Positions 63,912 through 64,000 of a stretch of DNA of 64,000 bases are shown in pieces. A program made the position numbers and the translations under genes. Numbering within the stretch: position 1 is the first letter of the stretch; each line of letters opens with the position of its first letter. This DNA comes from Choristoneura fumiferana. Taxonomy: Eukaryota; Arthropoda; Insecta; Lepidoptera; Tortricidae. The DNA lies in NCBI RefSeq assembly GCF_025370935.1, contig NC_133493.1, forward strand, positions 5,938,565 to 6,002,564, written 5' to 3'. The notes under the pieces are model-generated. The model had not been told where the DNA came from and did no database searches. It saw nothing but the letters and a program-made list of their open reading frames with translations.

Positions 63912-64000
63912 ATGCCCACTAGCACTTTTCGCCGTCGTCATCGTCGCGTGTATGCGTTTGACATTCCGTTCCTGACGCGTTCCTATTACGATCATGGCAT

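Overview
The window reads as lepidopteran (moth or butterfly) nuclear DNA. It is AT-rich and contains no complete host gene that I can support. Instead it holds many interspersed repeats typical of Lepidoptera: tRNA-headed SINEs, 3' ends of RTE-type and Jockey/CR1-type LINEs, Lep1-like Helitrons with TC...CTRR ends inserted between A and T, and many short inverted-repeat (MITE-like) elements. Family letters used here (SINE-A, MITE-D and so on) are local labels made by comparing copies inside this window; they are not database names.

Layout. 1-8.1 kb: RTE remnants, a CR1/Jockey-like RT C-terminus followed by a CA microsatellite, a complete Helitron, a SINE-C copy with inverted halves, a 31-bp-TIR element, SINE-A inserted in SINE-A, and several hairpins. 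8.1-19.4 kb: solo SINEs, LINE tails, a hAT-like MITE with a perfect 8-bp target duplication, and a GC-rich inverted repeat split by SINE-A. 19.4-24.7 kb is the densest part: an RTE end, an unexplained 114-codon ORF, a LINE C-terminus, a 5'-truncated but intact RTE reverse transcriptase (the best coding sequence here), and a four-level nest of transposons. 25-36 kb: RTE ends, SINE-B copies, a full-length SINE-C carrying a cloverleaf-capable tRNA-like module, a palindromic element split by SINE-B, and a LINE end containing a second repeat. 36-52 kb: MITE-D, SINE-B and F copies and nested sets, then a 1.5-kb element with about 340-bp inverted arms. 52-64 kb: LINE tails, MITEs, Helitron pieces, and SINEs split by other SINEs and LINEs.

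How the parts work together. They do not form an operon or pathway; they form a mobilisation network. SINE-B ends in the same C-terminal codons and ATG/ATC-repeat tail as the RTE LINEs, which suggests RTE machinery mobilised it. SINE-C shows 12-13-bp target duplications and possible twin priming. The short TIR elements presumably depended on transposases encoded elsewhere. Target duplications and nesting give a relative age order. The 21.7-22.9 kb RTE, SINE-B at 63.6 kb and SINE-C at 31 kb look youngest. MITE-D, MITE-S, the Helitrons and many RTE ends are older hosts for insertions.

Limits: boundaries come from reading by eye and are approximate unless a target duplication is given. No search was run. 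Between the repeats lies AT-rich, apparently non-coding DNA, compatible with a large intron, an intergenic desert, or a repeat-dense chromosome such as a W.
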